NCBI GenBank assembly: GCA_011947345.1
Contig: JAAVTG010000199.1
Coordinates: forward strand, 1-64,000
DNA length: 64,000 bases
Direction of reading: 5' to 3'
DNA from: Phytophthora quininea
Lineage: Eukaryota; Oomycota; Peronosporomycetes; Peronosporales; Peronosporaceae
The notes under the pieces: model-generated
Seen by the model: only the letters and a program-made list of their open reading frames with translations
Databases searched by the model: none
Told to the model about the DNA's origin: nothing
Shown here: positions 1-11,573 of the stretch, piece by piece
Numbering within the stretch: the first letter of the stretch is position 1
Layout of the letters: each line of letters opens with the position of its first letter
Program-made: the position numbers and the translations under genes

Positions 1-1356
1 TGCCCCAGGAATTGCTCTTCAGCAATGCGAAAACGGAAATAAAGGCCTCAGAGACGCCTTGGAAACCACTGCGAAAGGCCACGAGGTCATCGTGCTCCAG
101 CTCATCAATTTCCTCGGCATTTCCAGCAGGGTAGGCGCACTGCCTCAGCATCACATCAAAAAGTTGCATGAACGCTTCACGTTGATAAAACGTTAAGCGC
201 GTTGCCACAGGCTCTTCCTGCACCACCATCCAGAACTCAAGTGTGAGCGACGCAATCTGTCTCCGCGGGTGCGATCCCAGAAACAGCATCATTTCGCCTA
301 GCGCCGTGGCTTCCTGCGCTGGATCTCCTTCCAAAATCCAGTCCACAAACGTCTCGCAAAGGTTGAAATCACATCCGTAAGCGCATGACTGATTTCCTCT
401 TCTTCAGCCGCGAGGGCGCTTTCACAGGCAGGGCGCGTCTTCAGTAGTCCCTGTGCTACGACGAGTAGAGTTTTCTCCAGCTCCGCTGGACTTGGGTACG
501 AAGCCACCGTGATAAGCTTGTTTAGGATCTCAGCACAAGCAAGTAGATGGAGCGACTTGGTCTGCAGCGCCTCTAGTAGCGCATGAAGCACCGCCTCATC
601 TTTTGAATACAGCGAAGCCAGTGAAAGTCCTGCACGTCTGACCCACACGTTTAAGCACGCTAAAGCCTCGCCATGTAGAGCCGCAACACGCGCATCCTGC
701 GCTTCTCTCGTCAAGATGATTTTGCCAATAAGCGTCACCACATCTCCACTCAAGGCGGAAAGATTCATCTCCATCGCATCTTTCGCGGCAAAGGCGATCT
801 CAGCGTCCTCCATCTCGTCGCATACACATCTGGATAGCATCAACAAGTAGGCGATCTCCCCGGCATCCCCGTAGCAGAGCAGCTTGCCACCAACTGCTGC
901 AGCAGAGCACGGCAATCATCCGGTGATGAGATCAGAGCCACTGCGTAAATGGCGCACAGCTTGCTGGCCAGTGGGCCTTGGTGGAAACCCGGTCTGTTGC
1001 CGGATCGCAGCGTCTGCATTAGTGTCTGCAGCGACGAGGTCATGGCTGCCTTCTGCTCTGCCGGCAGCCGCACCCACTCCTTGCGAACCTTGTGTGCAGC
1101 ATGTTGGCGGCGAAGAAGAGTGCCTCGGGTGGCAGGTTCAGCGCCTCGTCCTGCAGCAGCTGGAAGGCTACGCCCCACGCCGGGTCGGAGGCCGCGAAGG
1201 CGTTCAAGAACTCGTTGGCCTCTCGCTGACGGTGGGCTCCCTCCTAGCAGCACACAAGTAGGTATCAGAGAGGACGAATGCAAGAGCAAGGCGACGTACC
1301 ATGCCGTAGAGCGCCTGCACAGCGCTCAGGACCATCGCCAGCGGGGTCTCCTCCAT
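1..1356 (-). CDS. Transportin-3/importin-13 family nuclear import receptor (3' end beyond window)
   Basis: Karyopherin-beta family protein that carries cargo such as SR proteins through nuclear pores (family knowledge). The start ATG is at 1356; a GT-AG intron (1244-1299) follows a 19-codon first exon. Helical HEAT-like sequence follows, with family landmarks: the motif KVRKEW near the N-terminus and a CETFVDWIL stretch matching the LCETF region of TNPO3. The frame is broken near 1095, 867 and 359. Each is restored by one extra base, two of them in short G or T runs, so base-calling error is likelier than decay. The C-terminal part lies before position 1. It is divergent from the next gene, with only 76 bp between the two ATGs. 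Confidence 0.8.
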
Positions 1357-1432
1357 TTCTGCTGATCAAAATGATTTTCCGGTTGGGAATATTGCACTGC
1401 AAAGTGAACTTGTCGGCATTTTTCAAATTGCC

Positions 1433-1909
1433 ATGGCCGTCATCACTCGAAGGAGGAATCCTCCACGGAAGGCTGCGCCTGCAACCTCCGGGGATTCGCA
1501 ACTATCGGAGTACGAACGCAAGTGTCGAGCCAAAATGGCGCAGAACGTCAAGTTCCTGCAGCAGTTGGGCATCGCCCACTCGCAGCTGCAGCTCAAGCAG
1601 GAGTTGCAGGTCGCCCGCGCCGCAAAGAAGCAGCAGAAGAAGGCGAGTGCGAAGCCCAACAAATCGGCAGAAGCTCGCCAGACGCTCCGTCGATCCAGTC
1701 GAGTGAAGACGTTGCCTATCTTGGCAGCGGCGGCTGAGCGACAGCGACGTCGCACTCAGGTAAGGCAGCAAGAGCTAGAACTTGCAGAGTCCAAGAAGCG
1801 ACGCAATCGAGAGAGGAGGAGGAAGATCCGAGTCGCTGCAGAGGCAGCAGCAGCAGAACGACATCGACGCGCCGAGAACAGAGCTAGCCACAACTGTACG
1901 TGCCACTAA
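1433..1909 (+). CDS. Small basic protein, partial paralogue of the WDR76/CMR1 N-terminus
   Basis: 158 codons, strongly basic, with no recognised catalytic domain. Residues 24-47 carry the pattern SEYERxxxAxMxxNxKFLQxLGI and residues about 84-92 carry RRSSR. Both recur in the same order in the gene directly downstream (2001-3727), where they precede a WD40 propeller. It therefore looks like a local duplication of the N-terminal region of that gene without the propeller. It could instead be a mis-split 5' part of the downstream gene, but its own stop codon and the new ATG with a PIP-like motif at 2001 favour two genes. Function unknown; a chromatin role is only inferred from the relative. Confidence 0.6.
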   Translation: MAVITRRRNPPRKAAPATSGDSQLSEYERKCRAKMAQNVKFLQQLGIAHSQLQLKQELQVARAAKKQQKKASAKPNKSAEARQTLRRSSRVKTLPILAAAAERQRRRTQVRQQELELAESKKRRNRERRRKIRVAAEAAAAERHRRAENRASHNCTCH

Positions 1910-2000
1910 CAGCAACGGATTCAAACTGATGCGCTGCAATTCGCTTTGTACCATTTTCCCAGCTGGTACCGCTTTTTGGCGCCATATTTCATTGTCGAAA

Positions 2001-3727
2001 ATGCCAACCATCTTGGACTTCTTCAAGCCTGTCGGCGCTGGCAAACCGCGTAACGACGGTAGCACCAACGACCCCGTTCGAGAGTGCCCCTCCTCGTCTC
2101 TAAAACGACCGCGATCGGCTCGCGATTCCGGGACCAACGCTAGAAAATCAACAAAACCCAAGCAGCCCAACTCCGGTAATTCCAAGTCGACAAAAAGCAT
2201 CGGCACAAGGAGGAAGAGAAGGAAAGGGCCTCGAAGTCTGATGAGGCAGCTCCAGTTACAGAAGACGCAGAACCACCACACTTGCCACCGCAACAAAAGT
2301 CCGAGCCATTCGACGGGCTGTCAGAGTACGAGCGACAGCGACTGGCAAGAATGGAGGCGAATGCCAAATTCCTGCAGAAGCTAGGCATGGGTAGCACGCA
2401 GTTGGAGCTGAATCAGCAGTTGCAAAATCGTGGACTCAAACAAACGAAGAAGTCGAGAGTCAAGAAGCCAAAGCTGAGTGTGGCGTCCGTGCGGCGATCG
2501 AGGAGAGTACGCGGCAAGGCTGCTCAGGAGATGGCTACGAAGTTTAGTACTACTGGTGAAGGTGACGCCTCTGGCGAAGAGGAAGAAGAGATCTCTTTCG
2601 ATGACTCGGACGTGTTCCACTACACGATTAACAGCGATAGCTCAGCGAACGACGTTGCGGTCGAAGCGACTTCTGCACTGACTGGGGTGCTGAGAGGCTT
2701 CACTTTTGACGACCAAGCGTATGTGACGGATCCAACGCTGAAAAGCGTGTACAGCTTGTCCTTCAGCCCATTCCAAGAACATGGGCTGATTGCAACCGGA
2801 GGCCACGGAGGACGTGTGTCTGTTTACCCGATGACCGTGTCGTATTCCCAAACCGATCAAGAACAAGGATATGATGATACCTCGGTTCATGGCCCACTAA
2901 TGTCGTTCAAGGCTCACACTGGTTGGGTATCCAGCGTTAATCTCGCGAGGAGTATCCGCGGAGAGAGAACTTGCTGCTTACGGCCGCTAACGATGGCGTA
3001 CTCAAGTTGTGGGACCTAAATCGGAGCTCTTCCGTGTTACGAACCCCACAGGAGCTCGTGTCGAGCCCAATTCAACATACCAAAGGAATTTTCGGTATGG
3101 ATGTATGCGGGGACAGCGTCGTGACTTGCTCCAAGGATGGCAGTGTCGCGCTTTCCCAATTTCGCGACAACACGGACAAAATCGAAGTACTCCGGCGTTT
3201 TGAAGATCACAAGGGTGTTGTCAAGAGTGTAGCTTTCGCAGCGGGTTATCCTCAACGGTTTGCATCCGGCGGCAACGACAGGGTGCTTCGAGTGTTTGAT
3301 CTGCGCGTTCCTGGCGCGAGAGTCGCAGCAGTCGAGGTATTTGACTGGCACTCTCGAGTGATAAACAGCGTTCGGTTCCACCCCACAGATGATCACTTGC
3401 TAATGTCGGCAGGCTTCGATGCGAATTTTTACATGTTCGACTTGCGAAAGCCCTCAACGCCAGTATGCACATTTGTCAGACCTACTGTGGGAGGAGCTAA
3501 AAGCTCTATTTTCCACCCCGTATTCGTGAACAACGGGCGAGAAGTTGTTGCAGCCAGTGATTATGAAATCTCTCTACAAGACCTGTGATGGCACTTCTGT
3601 TAGCCGGGGAGAAGCTGACGGCAAGATTCACTACATTGCTGCGGATCCTTTTCATGAGCGTGTTGTGGTTGCTATGGGCGACACACTGCAGTTCGCTGAG
3701 TATCGATGGGGAATAAAGAGTAATTGA
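2001..3727 (+). CDS. WDR76/CMR1-like WD40 protein (DNA-damage binding family)
   Basis: The N-terminus MPTILDFFKP resembles a PCNA-interacting PIP box lacking the leading Gln. It is followed by a Lys/Arg/Ser-rich linker, the SEYERQRLARM...KFLQKLGM motif, RRSRRVRG, an acidic patch, then WD40 repeats (for example DGVLKLWDL, DRVLRVFDLR, ANFYMFDLRKP). This order fits the WDR76/CMR1 family, chromatin proteins linked to replication stress. The frame breaks at 2192-2196 (run of five A), about 2945 and about 3575; each is repaired by one added base and the protein sense continues across. It ends 10 bp before the convergent NEDD1 stop. Family call is good; the PCNA interaction is inference. Confidence 0.75.
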
Positions 3728-3736
3728 AAAGTGTTA

Positions 3737-5826
3737 TTACGAGGGTGGAATGTGCAACTTCAGCCGCTCATTCTCCTGCCGCAGCAGTCTGTTTTCCTCC
3801 ATGATAGTGTCAAAGCGATCCATTAGCGTGTCAAGCAAGCTTGAGAGTTGATCAACCTCCTCTTGACGTCGTAGCTCCATTTCCTCGCGCAAATGCTGGA
3901 TCTCGGCGCGCATAGACGACCGTTTGAACGAAGTTTTTCTGGTGGGTGCATCGCTAACAGCTTTTTCATCGGAAAGCTGTCGGGATAGTGCGGAGAGGAA
4001 CGATACTGGAGAGGGCTCGGAATGACAGTGCTCCTCGGACAATTCGAACACTGATGATAGTTCAGGGCGCTGTGGACTTGGATGAACCGAGTTTGATACA
4101 GTTGAGAGCTGGTGAGCAGAGACTGCAAACCCGTTCGACAGACTTGGTGGAGATGGTGGTTCTATCAGCTCCGCTGCTCATAAAACACACCATCGGAATG
4201 AGTCGATATGAAAACCCAGTGAATTAAATACAATGGAATGGGCGTACGTGATCGTGTTGCGAATCGTGTTGGTGATGATTGCGGTGAACTTGGCAATTCT
4301 TGCTGTTGGTGCTGGTGTTTTCTTGGAGAGTTGTCCATGCCTAGTGCTTCAAGCTTCCGCAAAGCGATCTCTTGGAGGGTTTCGCTCTTGCAAGGTGCTA
4401 CGTGCTCGGTTGATATTACAGGGACTCCTTCAGGAATCGTAGCAGCGGTAGCGACATCTGAGGTGGGTGGAGCAAATTGCAATGATTGTACAGCGGAGGT
4501 TTCGTGTACTAGAGTGGAGAAAAGCGCCGTGATAGACCCTCGCAGATCGTACATCAGGATTTCACCTGTTGTCGTCCCTACAGCGAGTGTCTTGCCATCT
4601 GCACACAATGCCAGCGAAGAAACTGGTTGCTCCAAGTCTAATACACGCAGCCCTGATCACATATCGGCACGTTAACGCATTACAAGTGACAGGCAAGATA
4701 GTTCTTCGTACTTGCGCTGGAGAGTGTCGTAGAAGATAACGCGGCCGTCAAGTCCACCCGACGCAAGCAGAACTTTGCTAACTGGCGAAAGTGTCAGCGA
4801 TGTGGCAGGCGCTTCATGTTGCTGCGCGAATTCGGTCGTAAGTTGACCAGTGCTGAGATCCCACACGCGGACTGAACCATCTGAATAAGTTGAGCCGAGA
4901 GCGTGCCGCGCATACGGGTGAGGAGATGCCTGGATCGACATCACTTTGTGAACCTGCGTAAAAGTCATATCGCCGACGTAAGAGATGCACCGAGAAAAAA
5001 ACTAGCTCAGCAATCGATGGACGCACCCCATGGCACGGATCGACCGTCAGAAAGCCCGCGGTTTCTGCAGTTTGAACATCGCATAACAAGATGGCCCCGC
5101 TGCGAATCATAACGTCACGTGAATGGCGTTCGGCCTAGGCAGCTGATGAAATTGAATCGAAAGCCACGTACCTGGCGCTCCCACCGACAATAAACTCGTC
5201 CTTGTAGCCGCTGAAGGCGACGCACGTGACTGGACTCGCGCTGATGTTGTACGTCTGCATGATCTCTTGTGTCTTGAGGTCCCATAGCTGTTCACAACAC
5301 AATAGTAAAATCATAGTGCCCGCTTTCTCCAACAAACTGAGACGGAAAACGACGACTCACTCGGACGCAGCCATCGTTTCCAGCCGACGCAAGGAACCTG
5401 GATCCGCTACTAAACTGCACTGCTGTCACCCGCTACAACCAATCGTCAGGAGGATCGCCCTCAACCAAACAGCCTACACACAGGAGCCTACTCGGTTTGC
5501 AGGCGTGTCCCCGGGTAGAAGAATCTCGACAGCAGCTCTCCAGAGGAGGCCACGTCCAGACAGATCCCTCCCTCCACGCTGCTGCTCGCCAGGATCCGGC
5601 CGTTGTGGTTGTACCGCACGCACGTCACGTCGGCGTTAAGCGAGCTGAGCGTGCGCTGGTGGGTGATGCCGTCCGATGTGACTTCGAAGGTCTTCACGAC
5701 CGGCCCTGCAGCACAGCTCAACATCATGTTCCTTTCCAAAGCAACCTTGGCTAAGCACGTCTTTTCGAGGCAAATGGCTACACCTGAGAAATAAGATAAC
5801 TGGTTGTAAACTGGATTGCTCGGCAT
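3737..5826 (-). CDS. NEDD1: NEDD1-like gamma-tubulin complex targeting WD40 protein
   Basis: Recruits the gamma-tubulin ring complex to centrosomes or basal bodies in known relatives. The gene is split by several short introns (for example donor at 4246, acceptor just before the exon coding ELIEPPSPP). WD40 repeats include DGCVRLWDLKTQ, DGSVRVWDLSTG, DGRVIFYDT and GEILMYDLRG; the block HEAPATSLTLSPVSKVL followed by GGLDGRVIFYD matches NEDD1 closely. A Ser/Pro-rich linker leads to a C-terminal coiled coil (EIQHLREEMELRRQEEVDQL onwards) that ends the protein, the expected position of the gamma-tubulin-binding helix. The start is taken at 5826, only 12 bp from the divergent ATG at 5839; the true first exon may differ. 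Confidence 0.75.
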
Positions 5827-5838
5827 TAGTCTTTGAAC

Positions 5839-6841
5839 ATGGCGCTGCTGCAGACGCTCCGGAAGACGGCGACCCGCGGGATCGCCCGAGGCTCCATGCG
5901 CTATTGTGCGTGCATGTCAAGCATCTAATAGACCCTGGCTGCAGTAGGATGTCTCTAACGTGGTCGTTTTCCTCTTTCTGCAGCGTCGGAGCGCGTGTTC
6001 CCCAACTTTTCCATCTACGGTAGCGACTCGGCCTTCCAGGTGGCCCCACGACACCGCAGTACACGGATGGAGGCAGCTACTTGAAGACCAAGCGAGTGGT
6101 GAGCACAGTGGTGCAGTAGTATCTGTGTATTGAAACAGGAAGATCGCTAACTCAATTGTGTCAGGGTGCTATTATGCTGTCCTGGGCCAAGGCGACCAAC
6201 AGCGGCTACAACTACAACAACAAGACGGTGAGAAATTGATAAGGAAAAGAATGAAGTCTCTAGAGCGGCATCATGACTAATTGTATGCTCTAGTTTTTCT
6301 CGCTGAGCCCATCAGAGGTGGGACTCGTACTGGAGCTGCTGGACGCACGTCTTCCGGTGCTGGAACTCCGACACTCGCCCAACATGAACTCGCCCGACGA
6401 GGACAAGAACACGAAGTCGCTCCACATTGAGCGCGTGGCTGGTCCAGACGGGAACCCCTCGGTGGTGATCAAGGTCACCCACGAAGATGAGTCTGTTGCA
6501 ACGCTGAACGTTGGAGAGGCCCGTGTGTTCAAGGTGAGTGGTGGTGACATTTTCTGGCGTGTTGGTTGTTGTCGCTAACAGACTTTGGCACTGTAGGAAC
6601 TGCTGACGTATTCGCTTCCACGCCTGCTTGGATTCCACTCGGTGCTTGAAGGACCTCTGTAAGGCTTGGGCTGCAGCGCTGAAGGCATTATCGCGTTGTG
6701 CTGATCCCATTGTTGTGATTTGATAGGAACATCGAGGGTGGAAATGGTGGCTTCTCTCAGGGAGGCGGCAAGTCGAACTCATTTAGCAACGGCGGATACC
6801 GTGGTGGCAACAACAAGCTTGCTGGTGACTGGCCCTTCTAA
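5839..6841 (+). CDS. Whirly/MRP-fold mitochondrial nucleic-acid-binding protein
   Basis: Six exons: 5839-5905, 5984-6098, 6165-6227, 6294-6533, 6597-6658 and 6727-6841, all with GT-AG junctions and consistent phase. The N-terminus MALLQTLRKTATRGIARGS is Arg-rich without acids, like a mitochondrial targeting peptide. The core KRVGAIMLSWAKA, FFSLSPSEVGLVLELLD and later LLTYSLPRLLGF follow the Whirly/MRP single-strand DNA or RNA-binding fold. The C-terminus is Gly/Asn-rich. The frame breaks at the C run 6044-6047; one added C restores APTTPQYTDGGSYLKT. A role in mitochondrial RNA or DNA maintenance is inferred from the family. Confidence 0.65.
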
Positions 6842-7075
6842 AGCGTCCGTACTACATAGGAAGCCCACCAGTAAAGAGTCAAACGAAACAGTCAATTGGA
6901 AAAATCCTGCAGAACCAAGCTCCTAGTGCTCTCTAAACCGCAAACTAACAGCGGGATCGACAGGAGAGCGTCGCCTCAGCGAAGTGGGCTGAGCTGAACC
7001 GGACTGGGTCAGCGCGTCTATCCGTGCAGCTTTCCTGAATTGCCCCTTCCTCCGTCTCCCTGCCGGCTCTGCTAT

Positions 7076-8175
7076 TCAGTTGGCTGGTAGGCAGTAGTAG
7101 ATTACTCTCGCTTGACTCAGGTTGCGCTGCGAATCTCCCTCTAGAATGAAAGCGCCGTAGCCGAACTTGAAGTCGTCCTTGAGCGGGAAACCCTCGGCCG
7201 ACAGCGTGAGCAAGAAGTTTGGCAACACACGCGCCTCGATGCTAGTGGCTACACGGAAGCTCGAGTCGACGCTGGACACGAATCTGGTCTGTCCCAGGTC
7301 CATCTCGACGCCCATGGTGGACTGCGCTTCGCCCGAGGCGTGGTTGTACACCAGCTCCGAGCCGTACCGGATCCGGTGGCCCACCTTACGCAGGTACGCC
7401 AGCTGAAGCGTGCCCATGGCGCCGTACGTGGCCATCCCGACCCAGTTGGCGTCCGTCCACTTGCCGCTGTAAGCCGAGATGACCTTGCGGTGCTCGCCGT
7501 GGTAGTAGGCCTCTCCACCGAGAGCCAGGTTCTGCGTGACACTCTGCAGGTAGCTCACCCCGAGAAGCGGGCCGTTCGAGAGCTTCATGTTCCAGGTAAA
7601 GTCCTCTCCGATGTAGTCAAAGTCCGCGAGCGCCTGCGACCCGTGCTCCTCGTTCTTGAGCTGAGACTTGACGCGCATCTTCCAGTTATCCGAGAGCTTC
7701 TGGTTCCATCGGGCGTCCAGGTAGCCGTCGGGTGTGATCTTGCTCATGAGAAACGTGGACGGGTCCATGGGGTCTCCTGTAACGACGTTGGCGCCGAACT
7801 GGTACAGTCCGCCAGGGATCATGGGCGTGCCGAGCAGGAACGAGTGCGACGTGGAGCAGCGTGCGCCCAGGATGCGCGTGAAGTCGAAGCGGAAGCCGTC
7901 AAAGGCGTCGGGGCTGACGGGCGTCTTGAGCTCGTTGGGCGCGTTCTCGTAGAGTCCTGGGTTGGGCAGTTTGGCGCGCTCCTTCTCAATCTCCTCTACC
8001 TGCTGCATGAACACAGGCATGTCTCCCTCCTGCGCGGCAAAATGCCAGTCACGAAGGTCAGAGAGAATGATCTCGGTTGGGGATGCCAATTTGGACGTAC
8101 GGGGGCGACGCTGGTGGCAATCACGGGGTACCGTGAGCGCCTGCTGGCTGTGGGTTTACTGGTAGAACTCCCCAT
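7076..8175 (-). CDS. TOM40: TOM40, mitochondrial outer-membrane protein import channel
   Basis: Beta-barrel pore of the TOM complex. The 337-codon frame 7076-8089 holds the whole porin-type barrel: FDGFRFDFTRILGARCSTSH near the start, then alternating hydrophobic/polar strands (YQFGANVV, LGVSYLQSV, GTLQLAYLRKVGHRIRYGSE, FLLTLSAEGF) to the end at FKFGYGAFILEGD. A likely start upstream at 8175 (MGSSTSKPTASRR) is out of frame by one base at the G run 8101-8105; adding one base joins it. If that run is correct, translation would begin at 8089. A 189-bp divergent gap separates it from the next gene. Confidence 0.88.
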
Positions 8176-8364
8176 GGCGGGCGGGGACGAGCTAGACGCA
8201 GAAAGGGGACGGACACGACGCGCTTCTCGCCGCTCGTCTTGGCAGCTCCTGGTTGACTGGAGATCGAGACGCGCCAGCCGCTCAGATGGTAGACGTACCG
8301 TAGGCACACGCGTAAAGTGCGATTCGGTATTGTACCCATTTTCGACCCAAACTTGACACGCATC

Positions 8365-9181
8365 ATGGCGAGCTTCCTGAGCGGCGGCGATGACGAGGAC
8401 GCTGCTGCGCTCTACACGCTGGCCTACTTCACTAGCGATTGGGTGCAGCCGCTGGACGAGCTGCTTCTGCCGCGAGTGCGTACCGTGCTGCGTGGCGTCA
8501 ACAGTCTCAACCCCAAGCACGAGCTCGTGGGGCTGCTGCAAGTTCGACGCGTCAATAATGACGGAGAGCAGAGATCGACGGAAGCGCACGAGCAGCGTCT
8601 CGAGCCATCGTAGGTGGACCGAGACAGGGTGCTAGAAGCGCTAGAAGAATGCTGAGGTTGCCATGTGTCCAGAACGTTTCGAGAGTTGTGCAGGCACTTC
8701 CAAGTAACAGATCTACCCGCCGTCGTGCTGCTGGACGCCCAAGGCCAGGCGCAAAGCAAAGGATCGCTCGAAGCCTTAGAGGTATCGCCACAGCGGGTTG
8801 CCGTATTCTATAAAGTTGTTTGACTGACAAACAGTGTTTTACGAGCAGAGCGAGCTGCATTATTTGCAAGATGGGTCTGCCGAGAATGATGCCTCTAACT
8901 CTTCGTACTCGCCGTGTAAGTCGCAAAAGCCGTAGGCGAAATTGTTCTTTACGGGTATTTTGTTCTTTGCATGGATAGGGAGAGTCGTGGGTGAACTTTT
9001 GAGCGACCAGCGCGTTCTTGGAGCTGCGTGGGAGGCACTCCAGCCGCTGTGGCGAGTCGTCGATGAGACGGAAATGCCGACATTAACGGAAGTTGATGAT
9101 CCGGCATTGGTACAAATGCGTGAGGCCGCAGCAAAGAAGTTTGAAGTGGGGAATTCATCTTTGCTGCAACAAACTTCGTAA
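8365..9181 (+). CDS. Thioredoxin-like (nucleoredoxin-type) protein, degenerate active site; tentative
   Basis: Multi-exon model with low certainty. Exon 1 from 8365 encodes YTLAYFTSDWVQPLDELLLP, which resembles the start of a thioredoxin fold but has SDWVQPL where a redox protein has WCxPC. After an unresolved stretch (about 8540-8680) comes FRELCRHFQVTDLPAVVLLD, typical of the nucleoredoxin strand-turn-cis-Pro region. Later exons (8834-8910; 8981-9181) give a helical tail with no recognised domain. No CxxC pair is visible, so a redox role is doubtful. The splice pattern between exons 1 and 2 could not be fixed from the sequence. Confidence 0.4.
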
Positions 9182-9345
9182 GCGTCTTGCTCCGCTGCCC
9201 GACGTGCACGAAGTCCAGTTTTAACCTCGCGGTCATTCTTCAGACGATTGGTTCGCGGATTCAATTTTGCTACGGTAGAGTACAGAACTCGTACTAATAT
9301 GCTCTTTATTCACTGTAAGGCGAAACATATTTCGCGGTGTCGTGC

Positions 9346-10427
9346 ATGCTGCGCGTTGTCGCTCTAGACGACAGTGATTCTGTCGCCCAGACAGTTCTTC
9401 GGTACGATAATTGTTTGAGTTTCTCGGGCTGCTGTGGCTTTTAATTATCTTGTGTGTTGTTGCTCGCCGATCGGAACAGATCTGTGTATTACCTGGAGGA
9501 ACCTGGTCTTGTCAGGGCAGGTTACCACTCCATTCTTGCTCAAAGCGAGAGTCACGTGCGAGCCAAGCATTCTCTCGCTACTATCGAAGGCGCGACTACT
9601 ACCCAGACTGCTGCTCCTGAATATGTAGCCGAGGTTTTTGACGAACTTGCTGGACGCTTTGAAGAGAAACTTGTGGCGCATTTAGAGTACCGCGTTCCGT
9701 GGCAGCTAGTGGACGCGCTGCAAAATCTGGCACCACCTGGGTTTGTTGGAAAGGACTCAACCGAAGAGCCGATGTGGTCTGTGGTGGATGTTGGCTGTGG
9801 CACGGGTCTGTGCGGACGTCTTCTGCGCCCACATGTAAAGCATATCACTGGGGTAAGGATGAGTATCTGATGAATTGTTACTTGTCCTTACTAACTAGTG
9901 CTGCTGCAGGTCGACATCTCCCCATTGATGATCGAGAAGACGCGAGCTGCTGGCAGCTATGACGAACTCCAGAGTACGTTCCGATACTAAGCGACGATGT
10001 GCTTCGAAAATGTTAAAGGTTTAACTTGTTGCGCTGTCGTCCTCATCTAGCGGCGGAAATCGTGGCGTTTTTAAAGTCACGTGACGATGGTTCGCTGGAC
10101 TTGATCATTTCCGCCGACGTCTGGATTTACGTTGGGGCACTTGAGGAAGTTTTCAGTGTAAGCGCACAAAAGCTTCGCGCTGTCACGGGCTGGTTCGCTT
10201 TCTCAGTGGAGCTGATACCTCTATCGGATAGCAAGGACACGGAAGGAAGCCCATTGGGCTTCCGTCTAGCTCCATCGGGTCGCTTCCAGCACTCGCACGA
10301 GTATATTGCGTCGCTCGCCAAACGCTGTGGTTTCGCAATTGTCGTGCAGCAAGACATTAGCGTTCGCAAAGAGAGCGGTGAACCAATTCCAGGACGAATT
10401 TATCATTTGCAGCAGCGGTCGAGTTGA
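9346..10427 (+). CDS. SAM-dependent methyltransferase (COG4976-like)
   Basis: Four exons fit with phase kept: 9346-9401, 9480-9852, 9910-9973 and 10051-10427. The class I methyltransferase core is clear: motif I VVDVGCGTGLCGRLLRP for AdoMet binding, then ITGVDISPLMIEKTRAAG, then LDLIISADVWIYVGALEEVF (motif IV region). The pre-core segment FDELAGRFEEKLVAHLEYR is typical of the bacterial TPR-methyltransferase group COG4976. Upstream TPRs are not seen, so only the catalytic half is present here. The substrate is unknown. Intron splices at 9402, 9853 and 9974 are canonical. Confidence 0.7.
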
Positions 10428-10524
10428 TACGACATAGGCAATTTCCCATCTGCAATAGATAATAAATTCTTATTGTTGGAGGCATCTTCGACGAAGCAAC
10501 AATGTCATGCACACTCTGGCTCGG

Positions 10525-11573
10525 TTAAGGCCGTGCACCTCCTGCTTGTACGGTTGACGTCAACGGAGTTGAAGCTCCGGGGAATGCAGGACTGCTGAGC
10601 ACGCCGCCAGCCTGGTCTGGTTGGACCCCCATGAGCTTCATCAGAGTCTCTCGGTAATTCCATGACACCACCACATGCCGGATCTTTTCCCGTTGAACCA
10701 GAAGAAAGACTTGCCATTGATGCAGACCTTCTTGTGTCGCGGTTGAACGCCGTGGATGGGGTAGATCTGCGTGCCGCTGAAGACCCATGACGCCGTCATT
10801 TTGTCGCTGCTGCCTTGGTCGCGCTGGATGACGTACTCCTCCATGATGCCATCCGGGAACGCGTCCAGCAATGTGTTCCAGTGGGACATCACGGCCTTGA
10901 CGCCGTACAGCCCGTTCGCGTAGTCTGGACTAATGAGCGTCACGTCGTCTTCGTACACGCTGTCGGCAATCTCCTCCAGGTCCTCGATGCCGCCCGTGTT
11001 CCAGGCCTCCAGGATGCCGTGTAGAATGCCAAACCTCCGTCGGAATAGCTTGTCCGCTTGTTCACTGCAGACCTCCACCTCCGGCTTTGTCTGCTTGCTC
11101 TGCTGCGTCTGCATCGTCTTGGCTTTCTTCCCTGCGTGCGGACTGTCCTTCGCCACTTTGTCTGCTTCTGCTCTAGGTCGGTGCGTCTCGACTATCTTCC
11201 TCTTGCGGTGGCGTTGGGTCGAGCTCTGCAGCAGCTGCGGCGGCGTCTTGAACGCCATCAGCGTCTCCAGCTGAGCGTCCACTCCGGCGGCATGCAATCC
11301 ACTCGGGGCTTGTTGGTGGTGGTGGTGCAGAAAGGTTGCGTCGGCTGCGAAGATGGGCGGCGCATGGACGTCTGCAAACGGCTCGAGGAAGTCGTCGGCC
11401 GTGGCCATGAGGAACTGGTCCAGGCCGTTGAGGTCCACCTCGAGCGCGGCGTCAAGCGCCCCGGCGGCGCTAAAGCTGTCGAGCGTCTCTTCCCACTCGC
11501 GCCACTCGGTGCTGGCGCTGCGTTGCAGCGGCCTGTCGAGCGCGCCGTTCAGGGCAGTCGGGAACGCGTCCAA
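10525..11573 (-). CDS. SnoaL-like/NTF2-fold protein with basic N-terminal half
   Basis: The first half is low-complexity, with a His run and a basic segment (RHRKRKIVETHRPR, HAGKKAKTM) that could be a nuclear localisation signal. The second half (from about residue 185) reads as an NTF2/SnoaL fold: FGILHGILEAWNTGGIEDLE, ISPDYANGLYGVKAVMSHW, SWVFSGTQIYPIHGV and KSFFWFNG. The frame breaks at the three-base run 10689-10691; one added base continues EKIRHVVVSWNYRETLMKL to a stop at 10525. No leucine zipper follows the basic region, so a bZIP call is not supported. Small-ligand binding is inferred from the fold only. Confidence 0.55.

Noticed and set aside
7340..8356. 338-codon plus-strand open frame
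   Set aside because: Antisense shadow of TOM40; no recognised motif.
10641..11573. bZIP transcription factor call for the SnoaL-like gene
   Set aside because: There is a basic patch but no heptad leucine repeat after it; the C-terminal half fits an NTF2/SnoaL fold instead.
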